Source of the DNA: Sphingomonadales bacterium 39-57-19
Lineage (GTDB): Bacteria; Pseudomonadota; Alphaproteobacteria; Sphingomonadales; Sphingomonadaceae
NCBI GenBank assembly: GCA_002282385.1
Contig: NCJG01000004.1
Span: forward strand, 76,254-114,132
DNA: 37,879 nt
Direction of reading: 5' to 3'
Part shown: positions 1 to 7,322 of the stretch, in pieces
Position numbering within the stretch: position 1 is the stretch's first letter
Layout of the letters: each line of letters starts with the position of its first letter
Made by a program: the position numbers and the translations under genes
The notes under the pieces: model-generated
What the model saw: the letters and a program-made list of their open reading frames with translations, nothing else
Told to the model about the DNA's origin: nothing
The model's database searches: none

Positions 1-285
1 GAGCTCTGCCAGTGCAGGGTGCTTCCCGTACACGGCCGACCGCAGTTTTTCCGTCTGGCCATTTTCGGTGTCCGGACCGCGCAAGAAACGGCAGTTGCGA
101 CCGATGACTTCATCTTCTGCGTATCCCGTCAACGCACAAAAAGCGGCATTCACCGCAATCAGGGGATTGTCTGGCTTAGTGGGGTCGCTGACGACGGTTG
201 CGATGGGGCTAAAGCGGATCGAATCCAAAACTGGATGACGCGTGGCTCGGCTTGGCTTCGGATTCAAATTCGTTTTCACTTCCAT
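1..285 (-). CDS. LOV/PAS-domain photosensor protein, N-terminal fragment cut by window edge
   Basis: Reading the minus strand from the ATG at 285 gives 95 residues with no stop before the window edge. It contains the core of a LOV domain: a PAS-like start with [16 protein letters not shown] (about residues 40-55), then [12 protein letters not shown] at 62-73. In LOV domains the Cys of the NCRFL motif (Cys66 here) forms the blue-light-dependent adduct with bound FMN, so this protein should be photoactive. The residue after FL is Arg, where Gln is the commonest. The effector (histidine kinase, GGDEF/EAL, or short LOV protein) lies outside the window and cannot be named. No strong ribosome binding site is visible, and no other in-frame ATG lies just upstream. 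It follows murA on the same strand with a 70-bp gap. Confidence 0.85.
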   Translation of the reverse strand, partial: MEVKTNLNPKPSRATRHPVLDSIRFSPIATVVSDPTKPDNPLIAVNAAFCALTGYAEDEVIGRNCRFLRGPDTENGQTEKLRSAVYGKHPALAEL

Positions 286-355
286 GGAAGATGCCGCAAA
301 ATTATCAATGTGGCAACTGTTCCTTGAAAGCGACGTTCGAAGCAAATCGCGCTTT

Positions 356-1636
356 TTAGTCTGAGCCCACCCGCTCAACATCTGCACCAACAAGCTGCAG
401 CTTTTCTTCCAGCCGCTCATAGCCCCTGTCGAGGTGGTACAGGCGGCTCACATGCGTTTCGCCCTCTGCGACCAGGCCCGCGATCACAAGGCTCATAGAG
501 GCTCTCAAATCGGTTGCCATCACAGGCGCGCCCGTCATTTTCTTCACGCCGTGGACAATGGCCGTACGGCCCTTGGTTTCGATATGCGCGCCCATACGGT
601 TGAGTTCAGGCACGTGCATGTACCGGTTTTCGAAAATCGTTTCGGTCAGAACACTTGCGCCATCTGCCATGCACAGCATGGCCATGAACTGCGCCTGCAT
701 ATCGGTCGCAAAGCCGGGATATGGCGCGGTCGAGATTGTGAGCGGCTTTAATTTGCCATCGGACGCGATGCGGATCCCGCCTGCGGTTTCTTCAACCGTG
801 ACGCCTGATTGGCGCAGCGCATCCAGCGTTGCGTCCATTTCGCTCGCCTTTGCGCCGACAAGTTCAATATCGCCGCCGGTAATGGCTGCGGCGCAGGCAT
901 AGCTGCCCGCTTCGATCCGGTCGCTCATCACGCGGTATGTGGCACCATGCAGACGGTCTTTACCGTGGATGATGAGGTCGGATGTGCCGATGCCTTCAAT
1001 CTGCGCGCCCATCGCGACAAGCAAGTTGCACAGATCGACGATTTCCGGTTCGCGCGCGGCATTGTGTAGAACACATGTGCCCTTCGCGAGGCTGGCCGCC
1101 ATCAGGGCATTTTCAGTCGCGCCCACGGACACGACAGGGAAGGTATAGGTCCCGCCGGGAATGCCTTTTTTGGCGACCGCCTTCACATATCCTGCGGCAA
1201 CTTCAATTTCGACGCCAAAGGCCTCAAGCGCTTTTAGGTGAAGGTCAATTGGCCGGTTGCCAATGGCGCATCCACCGGGCAACGACACGGTCGCCTCGCC
1301 CGCACGGGCAAGCATGGGGCCCAAGACCAGAATCGACGCGCGCATTTTGCGGACAAGGTCGTATGGCGCGATGTTTGTGGTGATACGCGTCGCTTCGAGC
1401 GTCATCACGCGGCCGAAATCTTCGGGACGCGATCCGGCAACCGTCGTGGAAATACCGAACTGGTTCATCAAATGCTGAAAACCATCAATGTCCGCCAAGC
1501 GCGGCAAATTGCGCAAGGTCAGCGGTTCGTCGGTCAGCAATGCGCACGGTATCAGCGTCAATGCGCTGTTCTTCGCACCTGAAATGGGGATCTTGCCCTT
1601 GAGCGTATTGCCGCCGCGTACGATTATCTTATCCAT
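356..1636 (-). CDS. murA: UDP-N-acetylglucosamine 1-carboxyvinyltransferase MurA
   Basis: The 426-residue protein has the usual MurA length and opens with the family start MDKIIVRGG. It transfers enolpyruvate from phosphoenolpyruvate to UDP-GlcNAc, the first committed cytoplasmic step of peptidoglycan synthesis. Visible signatures are AKNSAL with Lys22-Asn23, which match the substrate-binding Lys22/Asn23 of the E. coli enzyme, and the loop [11 protein letters not shown] with the catalytic Cys at 123. Because this position is Cys rather than Asp, the enzyme is expected to be of the fosfomycin-sensitive type (established for the family). It stands alone on the minus strand, between the LOV gene and the HCCA-isomerase-like gene. 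Confidence 0.97.
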   Translation of the reverse strand: MDKIIVRGGNTLKGKIPISGAKNSALTLIPCALLTDEPLTLRNLPRLADIDGFQHLMNQFGISTTVAGSRPEDFGRVMTLEATRITTNIAPYDLVRKMRASILVLGPMLARAGEATVSLPGGCAIGNRPIDLHLKALEAFGVEIEVAAGYVKAVAKKGIPGGTYTFPVVSVGATENALMAASLAKGTCVLHNAAREPEIVDLCNLLVAMGAQIEGIGTSDLIIHGKDRLHGATYRVMSDRIEAGSYACAAAITGGDIELVGAKASEMDATLDALRQSGVTVEETAGGIRIASDGKLKPLTISTAPYPGFATDMQAQFMAMLCMADGASVLTETIFENRYMHVPELNRMGAHIETKGRTAIVHGVKKMTGAPVMATDLRASMSLVIAGLVAEGETHVSRLYHLDRGYERLEEKLQLVGADVERVGSD

Positions 1637-1686
1637 CGCAGGGTATTTAGCGGGAATCGATTGCGGCGCAACTTAGGAATTGGAAG

Positions 1687-2289
1687 TCACGACGTCGTGA
1701 GTGCAATCTCAAGCTGACCCAATCGTTCTTTGCCCCAATATATGTCGTCGCCGACATAAAATGTCGGGACGCCAAATGCCCCGCGTTTGGCGGCATCTTC
1801 CGTATTCGCGATCAATTCTGCTTTCACCGCCGGATCCTCGGCCTTCGCGAGCAATGCTGCACTGTCGAGGCCAGCTGCATCTAGAACCGACGCAACAACC
1901 TGTACATCGCCCATGTCCGCGCGATCTTCCCACATTGCCGCCATCACTGCGTCCACATAAGGCGCAAAGCAGCCGAGATGCTGCGCGGCAACCGCGCCGC
2001 GCATCAGTTGCAGGGAATTGATGGGAAAGCGCGGGTTCATTTTGAACGGCAGTGCATGCGCTTTGACGAAGCGGTCGAATTCCAGCATCTCATAATTGCG
2101 TTTTGCCGGTGTCTCCGCATAGCGCATGAACGGCGCTTGGTTGTTCGTAAGCTTGAACAGTCCCCCCAGCGAGATGGGGATATAGACCGCTTCCGCGCCC
2201 GTACGCGCGCAGATATCGGGCAGCATCTTGTGCGCGAGATAGCTGTTGGGCCCGCCGAAATCGAAAAGAAATTGGAAGCTTTTGGTCAT
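1687..2289 (-). CDS. 2-hydroxychromene-2-carboxylate isomerase-like protein (DsbA/kappa-GST fold), Ser replaced by Gly
   Basis: The 200-residue protein belongs to the HCCA isomerase / kappa-class glutathione transferase group. It has the N-terminal strand followed by DFGGPNSYLA, and near the C-terminus GVPTFYVGDDIYWGKERL, which matches the cis-Pro region of NahD-type isomerases. In characterised members a Ser just before the Pro of the first motif activates glutathione; here that residue is Gly13. The start at 2289 is chosen over an in-frame ATG at 2334 because a GGAG box lies 8 nt upstream and because the stop of the preceding SDR gene overlaps it as TGATG, a classical coupled start. Substrate is unknown; the neighbour suggests a shared pathway with the SDR. 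Confidence 0.85.
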   Translation of the reverse strand: MTKSFQFLFDFGGPNSYLAHKMLPDICARTGAEAVYIPISLGGLFKLTNNQAPFMRYAETPAKRNYEMLEFDRFVKAHALPFKMNPRFPINSLQLMRGAVAAQHLGCFAPYVDAVMAAMWEDRADMGDVQVVASVLDAAGLDSAALLAKAEDPAVKAELIANTEDAAKRGAFGVPTFYVGDDIYWGKERLGQLEIALTTS

Positions 2290-3014
2290 CAAAAATTCTC
2301 CGTCCATGGCCGTAAATCCATCTCGTGCGTCCACGCACTGCGGTGTTGTTTGTGCAATGCCACATATTGCAGCGCAATCGCATCAGGCGACAACACGCCG
2401 TCAGCCGCCTTGGCCGCTTCGAAATTGGGGTGAATGCCCCTGATAAAGGCGGTGTCGATGCCGCCATCAATGATGACATGCGCGACGTGAATATTCTTCG
2501 GTCCAAGTTCGCGCGCCATTGACTGCGCCAGCATGCGCAGCGCGCCTTTTGCACCGGAAAAGGCTGAAAAACCGCTTCCGCCGCGGATGCTTGCGGTTGC
2601 GCCGGTAAAAATGATTGTACCGGACTGGCGCTCGACCATCCGCCGTGCCGCCTCGCGTCCCATGAGGAAACCCGCAAAGGCCGCCATTTCCCAGACCTTG
2701 CGGTAAACCTGTGCGGTCATATCCAAAATCGAGAAGTTCACATTGGCACCGATGTTGAACACGGCGACCTCAATCGGGCCCACATCGCGTTCAATCGCGT
2801 CGACCATTGCCACGACTTCTTCTTCGATACGCGCGTCTGCGGGATAGGCGCGGGCAGCATAGCCCTCCGCATGAATGGATTTTACCAGCGCGTCCAATTC
2901 GTCGGCGTTACGCGCACGCCGGTTGACACAAGCGGTGTAACCTTCGCGGGCAAAAGCCTTTGCAATCGCGCCGCCCGTTGCGTCACCTGCGCCAACTATC
3001 AATGCTGCTGCCAT
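2289..3014 (-). CDS. SDR-family protein lacking the catalytic Tyr (SDR_c10-like)
   Basis: The 241-residue Rossmann-fold protein begins with GAGDATGGA (residues 8-16), a variant of the glycine-rich nucleotide-binding motif, and has FNIGAN at 86-91 in place of the usual NNAG. The YxxxK motif reads FSGAK: Phe152 replaces the catalytic Tyr while Lys156 is kept. The tail HVAHVIIDGGID matches a known SDR subgroup that has this Phe naturally, so it is a family feature rather than a fresh mutation. Whether that subgroup is an active oxidoreductase is not known to me. AAGGAG lies just upstream of the ATG. It is translationally coupled (1-base overlap) to the downstream isomerase-like gene. Confidence 0.88.
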   Translation of the reverse strand: MAAALIVGAGDATGGAIAKAFAREGYTACVNRRARNADELDALVKSIHAEGYAARAYPADARIEEEVVAMVDAIERDVGPIEVAVFNIGANVNFSILDMTAQVYRKVWEMAAFAGFLMGREAARRMVERQSGTIIFTGATASIRGGSGFSAFSGAKGALRMLAQSMARELGPKNIHVAHVIIDGGIDTAFIRGIHPNFEAAKAADGVLSPDAIALQYVALHKQHRSAWTHEMDLRPWTENF

Positions 3015-3098
3015 ATTATTTCTCCTTGCACGAAGGGATGACTTGCCAGCCCGGAATTTGCAACCGATAGTCGGCCAATAAAGTCTTGGGAGAGAATA

Positions 3099-4796
3099 AT
3101 GCGTTTGAAATATGGCCTGCTGTGCGCATTTGCACCTTTGCTATTGGCTGCGGTGCCGGCGCAAACGACGGACATCATTTTAACGGGTGGATCGATACTC
3201 ACCATGGCTGGCGATCAGCCGGAGTTTGTTGAGGCCATATTGCTGCGCAACGGTAAAATCGCCGCTCTTGGCACGCTCGCCTCGGTCAAAAAAGCTGCCG
3301 CCAAAAAGGTCGAATTGCTGGACCTGAAAGGGCGCACCGTTCTGCCCGGATTCATCGATGCGCATGGGCATATGGGCTATGTCGGGCAGAATGCAGCGAT
3401 GGCGCAATTGCAACCGCCGCCCGTCGGGACCGTTACATCCATCGCAGAGTTGCAGGACGCGCTGCGCCAATATCCACGCCCCGCCGGTATGCCGCTGATT
3501 ATCGGCAATGGTTACGATGATTCGCAACTGGCCGAGCTGCGCCATCCGACACGGGCGGATCTGGATGCGGTTTCCAGCAATGTGCCCATTTTGATACTGC
3601 ATGTCAGCGGGCATTTTGCGGCGATGAATTCGGCTATGCTAAAGCTGGTTGGCTATACGCCAGAGACGCCCGATCCGCAGGGCGGGGTGATCCGGCGTGA
3701 GGCCGATGGCAAAACGCCCAATGGCGTGCTGGAGGAAACGGCGCTCTATCCCGTATTGAAAGTGCTAACACCGCCCAGCATGGATGCCAGCATTGCGCCG
3801 CTGGTGACGGGTGCCAAAATCTATGCCGCCAATGGTATCACCACCGGGCAGGATGGACGGATCATGCCGGAAAGCTGGGCAGCGATGGAGGAGGCGGACA
3901 AGCGCGGGCTATTCCCGATTGATGTCGTGGCGCTAACCTCCTTTGAACGTGATTGGCCCGCGGCGGTGCGTGCGCGGATTGGAAAGACTTATCCAGCGGG
4001 CGGGCATTTGCGCATTGGCGGCATTAAATTGACGCTCGATGGTTCGCCGCAGGGACGTACGGCGTGGTTGAAAGATCCGGTACCCATCCCGCCACATGGC
4101 CAGAAAGAGGGCTATGCCGGTTATCCCGCGATTGATCTGAAATTGTTCAACGGCAAACTGGCGGATGCCGCACAAAATCGCTGGCAGGTGTTTGTCCATG
4201 TCAACGGCGATGCCGCCGCGCAGGCTTTGATCGACGGAGTCCGGGATAATGGTCTGGCAGGCAAACGCACCATCGCCATTCACAATCAAGTGGTTCAACT
4301 GGATCAGCTCAAGGATATGAAGGCGCTGGATATCCAGCCCAGCTTTTTTGCCAACCATACTTATTATTGGGGCGACTGGCACCGCGACGTAGCCCTTGGG
4401 CCCAAGCGCGCCGATTTTATCTCGCCACAGGCAACGGGCTGGGCTCTGGGGCTGCGCCCGACCGCACATAATGATTCCCCGGTTGTGCCGCCTGACATGA
4501 TGCGGCTGGTGTGGTCATCGGTGAACCGGCTGACGCAGAGCGGCGACATATTGGGGCCAATGGAGCGGATATCGCCCTATCGCGCGTTGCAACAAGTGAC
4601 GATCAATGCCGCGTGGCAAATCGGAGAAGATGGGGACAAAGGCAGCCTAGCGGCAGGAAAGCGCGCGGATCTTGTTGTTCTGGACGGAAACCCGCTGACC
4701 GTGGACGCGGCCAAAATATTCAGCATCAAAGTGGTTGCGACGATTAAGGATGGCAAAACAATATATGGGTCGATTGGTTCGCCGAGCAAACCTTAG
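3099..4796 (+). CDS. Exported amidohydrolase-family metalloenzyme (YtcJ-like)
   Basis: The 565-residue protein has an N-terminal signal-like segment (hydrophobic core about residues 6-20 ending near VPAQ), so it is probably periplasmic or membrane associated. The metal-binding start of the amidohydrolase_3 family is clear: LPGFIDAHGH with His89 and His91. Later His-containing stretches (HVNGDAAAQ, IAIHNQVVQ, TAHNDSP) and the C-terminal GSLAAGKRADLVVLDGNPL complete the composite beta domain typical of YtcJ-type enzymes. The hydrolysed substrate cannot be told from sequence. GGGAGA precedes the ATG by 5 nt. It is transcribed away from the SDR gene, from which an 84-bp divergent spacer separates it, and converges on clpS with a 9-bp gap. 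Confidence 0.9.
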   Translation: MRLKYGLLCAFAPLLLAAVPAQTTDIILTGGSILTMAGDQPEFVEAILLRNGKIAALGTLASVKKAAAKKVELLDLKGRTVLPGFIDAHGHMGYVGQNAAMAQLQPPPVGTVTSIAELQDALRQYPRPAGMPLIIGNGYDDSQLAELRHPTRADLDAVSSNVPILILHVSGHFAAMNSAMLKLVGYTPETPDPQGGVIRREADGKTPNGVLEETALYPVLKVLTPPSMDASIAPLVTGAKIYAANGITTGQDGRIMPESWAAMEEADKRGLFPIDVVALTSFERDWPAAVRARIGKTYPAGGHLRIGGIKLTLDGSPQGRTAWLKDPVPIPPHGQKEGYAGYPAIDLKLFNGKLADAAQNRWQVFVHVNGDAAAQALIDGVRDNGLAGKRTIAIHNQVVQLDQLKDMKALDIQPSFFANHTYYWGDWHRDVALGPKRADFISPQATGWALGLRPTAHNDSPVVPPDMMRLVWSSVNRLTQSGDILGPMERISPYRALQQVTINAAWQIGEDGDKGSLAAGKRADLVVLDGNPLTVDAAKIFSIKVVATIKDGKTIYGSIGSPSKP

Positions 4797-4805
4797 GTCC
4801 TGACC

Positions 4806-5147
4806 CTAGTCTTTTTCCAACGTACATTGCAGCGGGTGCTGATTTTTTTGGGCGAAGTCCATGACCTGCGTCACTTTGGTTTCGGCAACTTCATAAGTGA
4901 AGATACCGCACACGCCGACGCCCTTTTGATGGACATGTAGCATCACGCGGGTGGCCTGATCTGTGTCCATCTGAAAAAATGCCTTCAACACATGAACGAC
5001 GAACTCCATCGGCGTGTAATCGTCGTTGAGCAGCAGGACTTTATACAGGCTGGGCTTTTGGGTCTTTGGCCGTGTGCGCGTGGCAAGGCCGACGCCGGGT
5101 GTGCCCCCTGATTTGTCGTCGTCATCATGTGCCATGTAGATCTGCAT
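4806..5147 (-). CDS. clpS: ATP-dependent Clp protease adaptor ClpS
   Basis: ClpS delivers N-degron substrates to ClpAP. The core is plain: [16 protein letters not shown], then [24 protein letters not shown] and a C-terminal [10 protein letters not shown]. The Asn-Asp-Asp and His residues that line the N-degron pocket are retained. An open frame extends up to 5207, but its first 20 residues do not look like ClpS. I placed the start at the ATG at 5147, which has a weak AGAG upstream; the ATG at 5135 (MAHDDDD) is equally possible. The acidic, disordered N-terminus is usual. clpA is not adjacent. Confidence 0.95.
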   Translation of the reverse strand: MQIYMAHDDDDKSGGTPGVGLATRTRPKTQKPSLYKVLLLNDDYTPMEFVVHVLKAFFQMDTDQATRVMLHVHQKGVGVCGIFTYEVAETKVTQVMDFAQKNQHPLQCTLEKD

Positions 5148-5212
5148 CACTCTAAAATAGGTTAGGGGAGGGCGACTCTGCAACCCCTGTTCCATATCAA
5201 TTTCCATCGGCT

Positions 5213-5255
5213 AAAAAGAAACCGCCCTTTCCGCAGGGGAAAGGACGGCTCTTTT
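5213..5255 (-). terminator. Rho-independent terminator of the phasin gene, possibly bidirectional
   Basis: An 11-bp stem (5222-5232 pairing with 5238-5248, one C/A mismatch) closes a 5-nt loop. On the minus strand it is followed by a T-rich run (5213-5220) and on the plus strand by CTCTTTT. It lies about 100 bp after the phasin stop and just before clpS, so it should insulate the two. Confidence 0.75.
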
Positions 5256-5352
5256 ATGATTGCGCTAGCGTGTCTCGGTTGCCCACCACCATAAGGAGGA
5301 GAGAGAGAAGGCAGCAGGCGCGAAATGCACCAGCGCAATGACCTCGGAAAAC

Positions 5353-5985
5353 TTATGCAGCTTTCTTGAAAAGCTCTGTCGTTACCGCGATGCGGTTCGA
5401 AATCGGCTGGAACATTTCGTTTACCAGCTTGACCATGGCTTCGGTGTTCTTCGAACCCTGCGCTACTGCAGTGTCAAAGCCCTTGCGTGCCAGTTCACCC
5501 TGCAGCTTCACGAAATCGGTTGGCGATTTGACGGCAGTCAATTCTTTCACGGCAACCTGAACATCTTCGAAGTTCTTCTTGGCGAATTCCATGTTGGTCT
5601 TGCCCATTTCCTGAGCGCCCTTGGCAACGATCTTGCCAGCTTCAACGATGGCTTCGACGTTCGCTTTGTTGAATTCAACGGCTTCAGCCGCGAACTTCTT
5701 GCCTTTTTCAGTCGCTTCGCTTGCTTTTTCGCGCACGTCAGCGAAAAACTCGGTCGCCTTTTCAGCGGTGGCTTTTACAGTGTCAGTCATATTCGTCACT
5801 CCTTGAGCAATCGGTTCAGATCCAACAGACACGGCTTTCTTCGCCGGTAAAGCAGCAGGTTTCGCAACCTTCTTCTTTGCAACGGTGCTTGGTGTGGCTT
5901 TCGCAGGCGCAGCCTTCGACGCCGTTGGTTCAACGGTTTCAGTCGAAGACGTAGCTGCTAATTTGCGTACCATGGCGTGCACCAT
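5353..5985 (-). CDS. Phasin family protein (PHA granule-associated)
   Basis: The C-terminal 145 residues form an amphipathic, helix-rich phasin domain with heptad-like stretches (EKATEFFADVREKASE, NFEDVQVAVKEL, AMVKLVNEMFQPISNR). Phasins coat polyhydroxyalkanoate granules, and phaC lies 2.6 kb upstream on the same strand. From the ATG at 5985 the protein is 210 residues and carries an Ala/Lys/Pro-rich N-terminal extension (KKVAKPAALPAKK) like the DNA-binding tails of PhaF-type phasins. An internal ATG at 5790 (MTDTVK) has a much better ribosome binding site, AAGGAG 7 nt upstream, and would give a 145-residue form. The frame stays open to 6054, but that part overlaps the operator-like repeats. 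Two near-identical TGC-rich repeats sit directly upstream. Confidence 0.9.
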   Translation of the reverse strand: MVHAMVRKLAATSSTETVEPTASKAAPAKATPSTVAKKKVAKPAALPAKKAVSVGSEPIAQGVTNMTDTVKATAEKATEFFADVREKASEATEKGKKFAAEAVEFNKANVEAIVEAGKIVAKGAQEMGKTNMEFAKKNFEDVQVAVKELTAVKSPTDFVKLQGELARKGFDTAVAQGSKNTEAMVKLVNEMFQPISNRIAVTTELFKKAA

Positions 5986-5993
5986 TTCTGTTG

Positions 5994-6011
5994 TGTTGCA
6001 GTGCACAATAA
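5994..6011 (-). promoter_or_regulatory. TGC-rich operator-like repeat 1 upstream of phasin (candidate PhaR site)
   Basis: On the minus strand this reads TTATTGTGCACTGCAACA. It matches the repeat at 6040-6057 in 17 of 18 positions, and lies 9 bp before the long-form phasin start. PhaR, the PHA-responsive repressor, is known to bind TGC-rich DNA upstream of phasin genes; assignment to PhaR is an inference. Confidence 0.6.
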
Positions 6012-6039
6012 AGATTCGTGCACGCACTGTCAACAAAAA

Positions 6040-6057
6040 TGTTGCACTGCACAATAA
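6040..6057 (-). promoter_or_regulatory. TGC-rich operator-like repeat 2 upstream of phasin (candidate PhaR site)
   Basis: Minus strand TTATTGTGCAGTGCAACA, containing the palindromic core TTGTGCAGTGCAA. It is offset 46 bp from repeat 1, in the same orientation, and lies between the phasin gene and the stop of the acyl-CoA dehydrogenase gene (6072). Confidence 0.6.
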
Positions 6058-6071
6058 GTTGAATTGGCGCG

Positions 6072-7211
6072 TTAATCCGCCAATGTCAGGCGTTCAAAAC
6101 GCTCATAATGATGGTCAGCCGAACCAAATTGGCTTTCGATCATCGTTGCGCGTTTGAAGAAATGACCGATGGCCAGTTCCTGCGTGATGCCGATGCCGCC
6201 ATGTGTTTGAATGGCGCTCTGGCCCACGAACTTCGCTGCGCGCGAAACCTTTGCCTTACATGCCGATACCGCAGCCATACGTTCTGCCGCTGGCAAATCG
6301 AGCTTCAAGGTCGCCATTGTCGTCATCGATTTTGACTGTTCAACTTCCATGAACATATCGACCATGCGGTGCTGCAACACTTGGAAGCGCGAAATGGGCT
6401 GGCCGAACTGGTTACGCTGCCGCGCATATTCGAGCGTGCCCGAATGCAGCTTGGCGGTGACACCGCAGGCTTCTGCACAGACGGCAACGGTTGCTTCGTC
6501 GACAATCCGTTCGATCAGCGGAAGGCCAGCGCCCTCATCACCCAACAACGCGTCGCCGGGGATAGCAACATTTTCGAAATAGACTTCAGAAGCCTGGAAA
6601 CCGTCAACGGTTGGATAGTCGCGGCGCACGATGCCAGCGCTATTTGCATCAATCAGGAACAGCGATACGCCATTGGCTTCGCTGCCTGAACCGCCGGTGC
6701 GGGCGGTGACCAGCAAATGCGTTGCCCAAGGGGCGGCGTAAACCACGCCCTTATGACCGTTCAGCACATAGCCTGCGCCGTCTTTCTTCGCGGTCGTGCG
6801 AATGTTCGCAAGATTATAGCGACCCTGTGGTTCCGCATAGGCAAAAGCGATGATGACGTTACCGCCAATGATTTCCGGAATGACGGCATCGGCAATCGCG
6901 CCGCCAACAGCCTTCAACGCACCACCGCCAAGAACGACGGTCTGCAGATAAGGTTCGATCGCGATGACCTTACCCAATTCTTCCATGATCAAAGCATTTT
7001 CGAGGTGGCCGCCGCCAAGTCCGCCATGGGCTTCGCTAAATGATGCACCAAGCATGCCGAGATCTTGTGCCAGCGCCTTCCAGATGCCGGCGTCACGGCC
7101 GCTGCCGCTGGCAATCATCTTGTTGCGGCTGTCAAAGTCATATGTGTCCGCCAGAAAGCGGCTCAGGGTTTCGCGGATCATGTCCTGCGTTTCGGTGTAG
7201 CTGAAATCCAT
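6072..7211 (-). CDS. Acyl-CoA dehydrogenase, small-subunit type
   Basis: The 379-residue flavoprotein-family member starts at MDFSYTETQDMIRETL. Recognisable parts are the helical N-terminal domain (LGMLGASFSEAHGGLG), the middle beta domain (NGHKGVVYAAPWATHLLVTAR) and the C-terminal helical domain with ARQRNQFGQPISRFQVLQHRMVDM and QTHGGIGITQELAIGHFFKR. It lacks the YEGT-type motif seen in classical enzymes. It lies directly downstream of a second, longer acyl-CoA dehydrogenase gene, as in PimC/PimD and ChsE-type systems that form mixed tetramers, so a heteromeric enzyme is a reasonable inference. The frame extends to 7280, but that extension (MLKQVQHDG) is translated from a dispersed repeat; the ATG at 7211 has AGGA upstream. 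Confidence 0.9.
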   Translation of the reverse strand: MDFSYTETQDMIRETLSRFLADTYDFDSRNKMIASGSGRDAGIWKALAQDLGMLGASFSEAHGGLGGGHLENALIMEELGKVIAIEPYLQTVVLGGGALKAVGGAIADAVIPEIIGGNVIIAFAYAEPQGRYNLANIRTTAKKDGAGYVLNGHKGVVYAAPWATHLLVTARTGGSGSEANGVSLFLIDANSAGIVRRDYPTVDGFQASEVYFENVAIPGDALLGDEGAGLPLIERIVDEATVAVCAEACGVTAKLHSGTLEYARQRNQFGQPISRFQVLQHRMVDMFMEVEQSKSMTTMATLKLDLPAAERMAAVSACKAKVSRAAKFVGQSAIQTHGGIGITQELAIGHFFKRATMIESQFGSADHHYERFERLTLAD

Positions 7212-7233
7212 TATAATTATCCTGTCCAGTGGT

Positions 7234-7310
7234 CCGTCATGCTGAACTTGTTTCAGCATCTTAATGTCAACGTTGCGCATTAAGACCCTGAAACGCGTTC
7301 AGGGTGACGG
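7234..7310. repeat. Dispersed hairpin repeat family A, copy 1
   Basis: Two arms of about 30 bp face each other: the left arm contains GTCATGCTGAAC-TTG-TTTCAGCA and the right arm CCTGAAAC-GCG-TTCAGGGTGAC. Each arm can fold alone, and the arms are imperfect inverted copies of one another. Copies at 33533-33612 and 37575-37654 share the arms. It sits between two acyl-CoA dehydrogenase genes. Confidence 0.85.
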
Positions 7311-7322
7311 CAAAATGTTAGA

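Noticed and set aside
5277..5330. AAGGAGGAGAG sequence that looks like a very strong ribosome binding site on the plus strand
   Set aside because: No plausible coding frame follows; the next plus-strand frame is antisense to the phasin gene.
7212..7280. N-terminal extension of the short acyl-CoA dehydrogenase (MLKQVQHDG)
   Set aside because: The extension is translated from dispersed repeat A; the conserved protein starts at MDFSYTETQ (7211).
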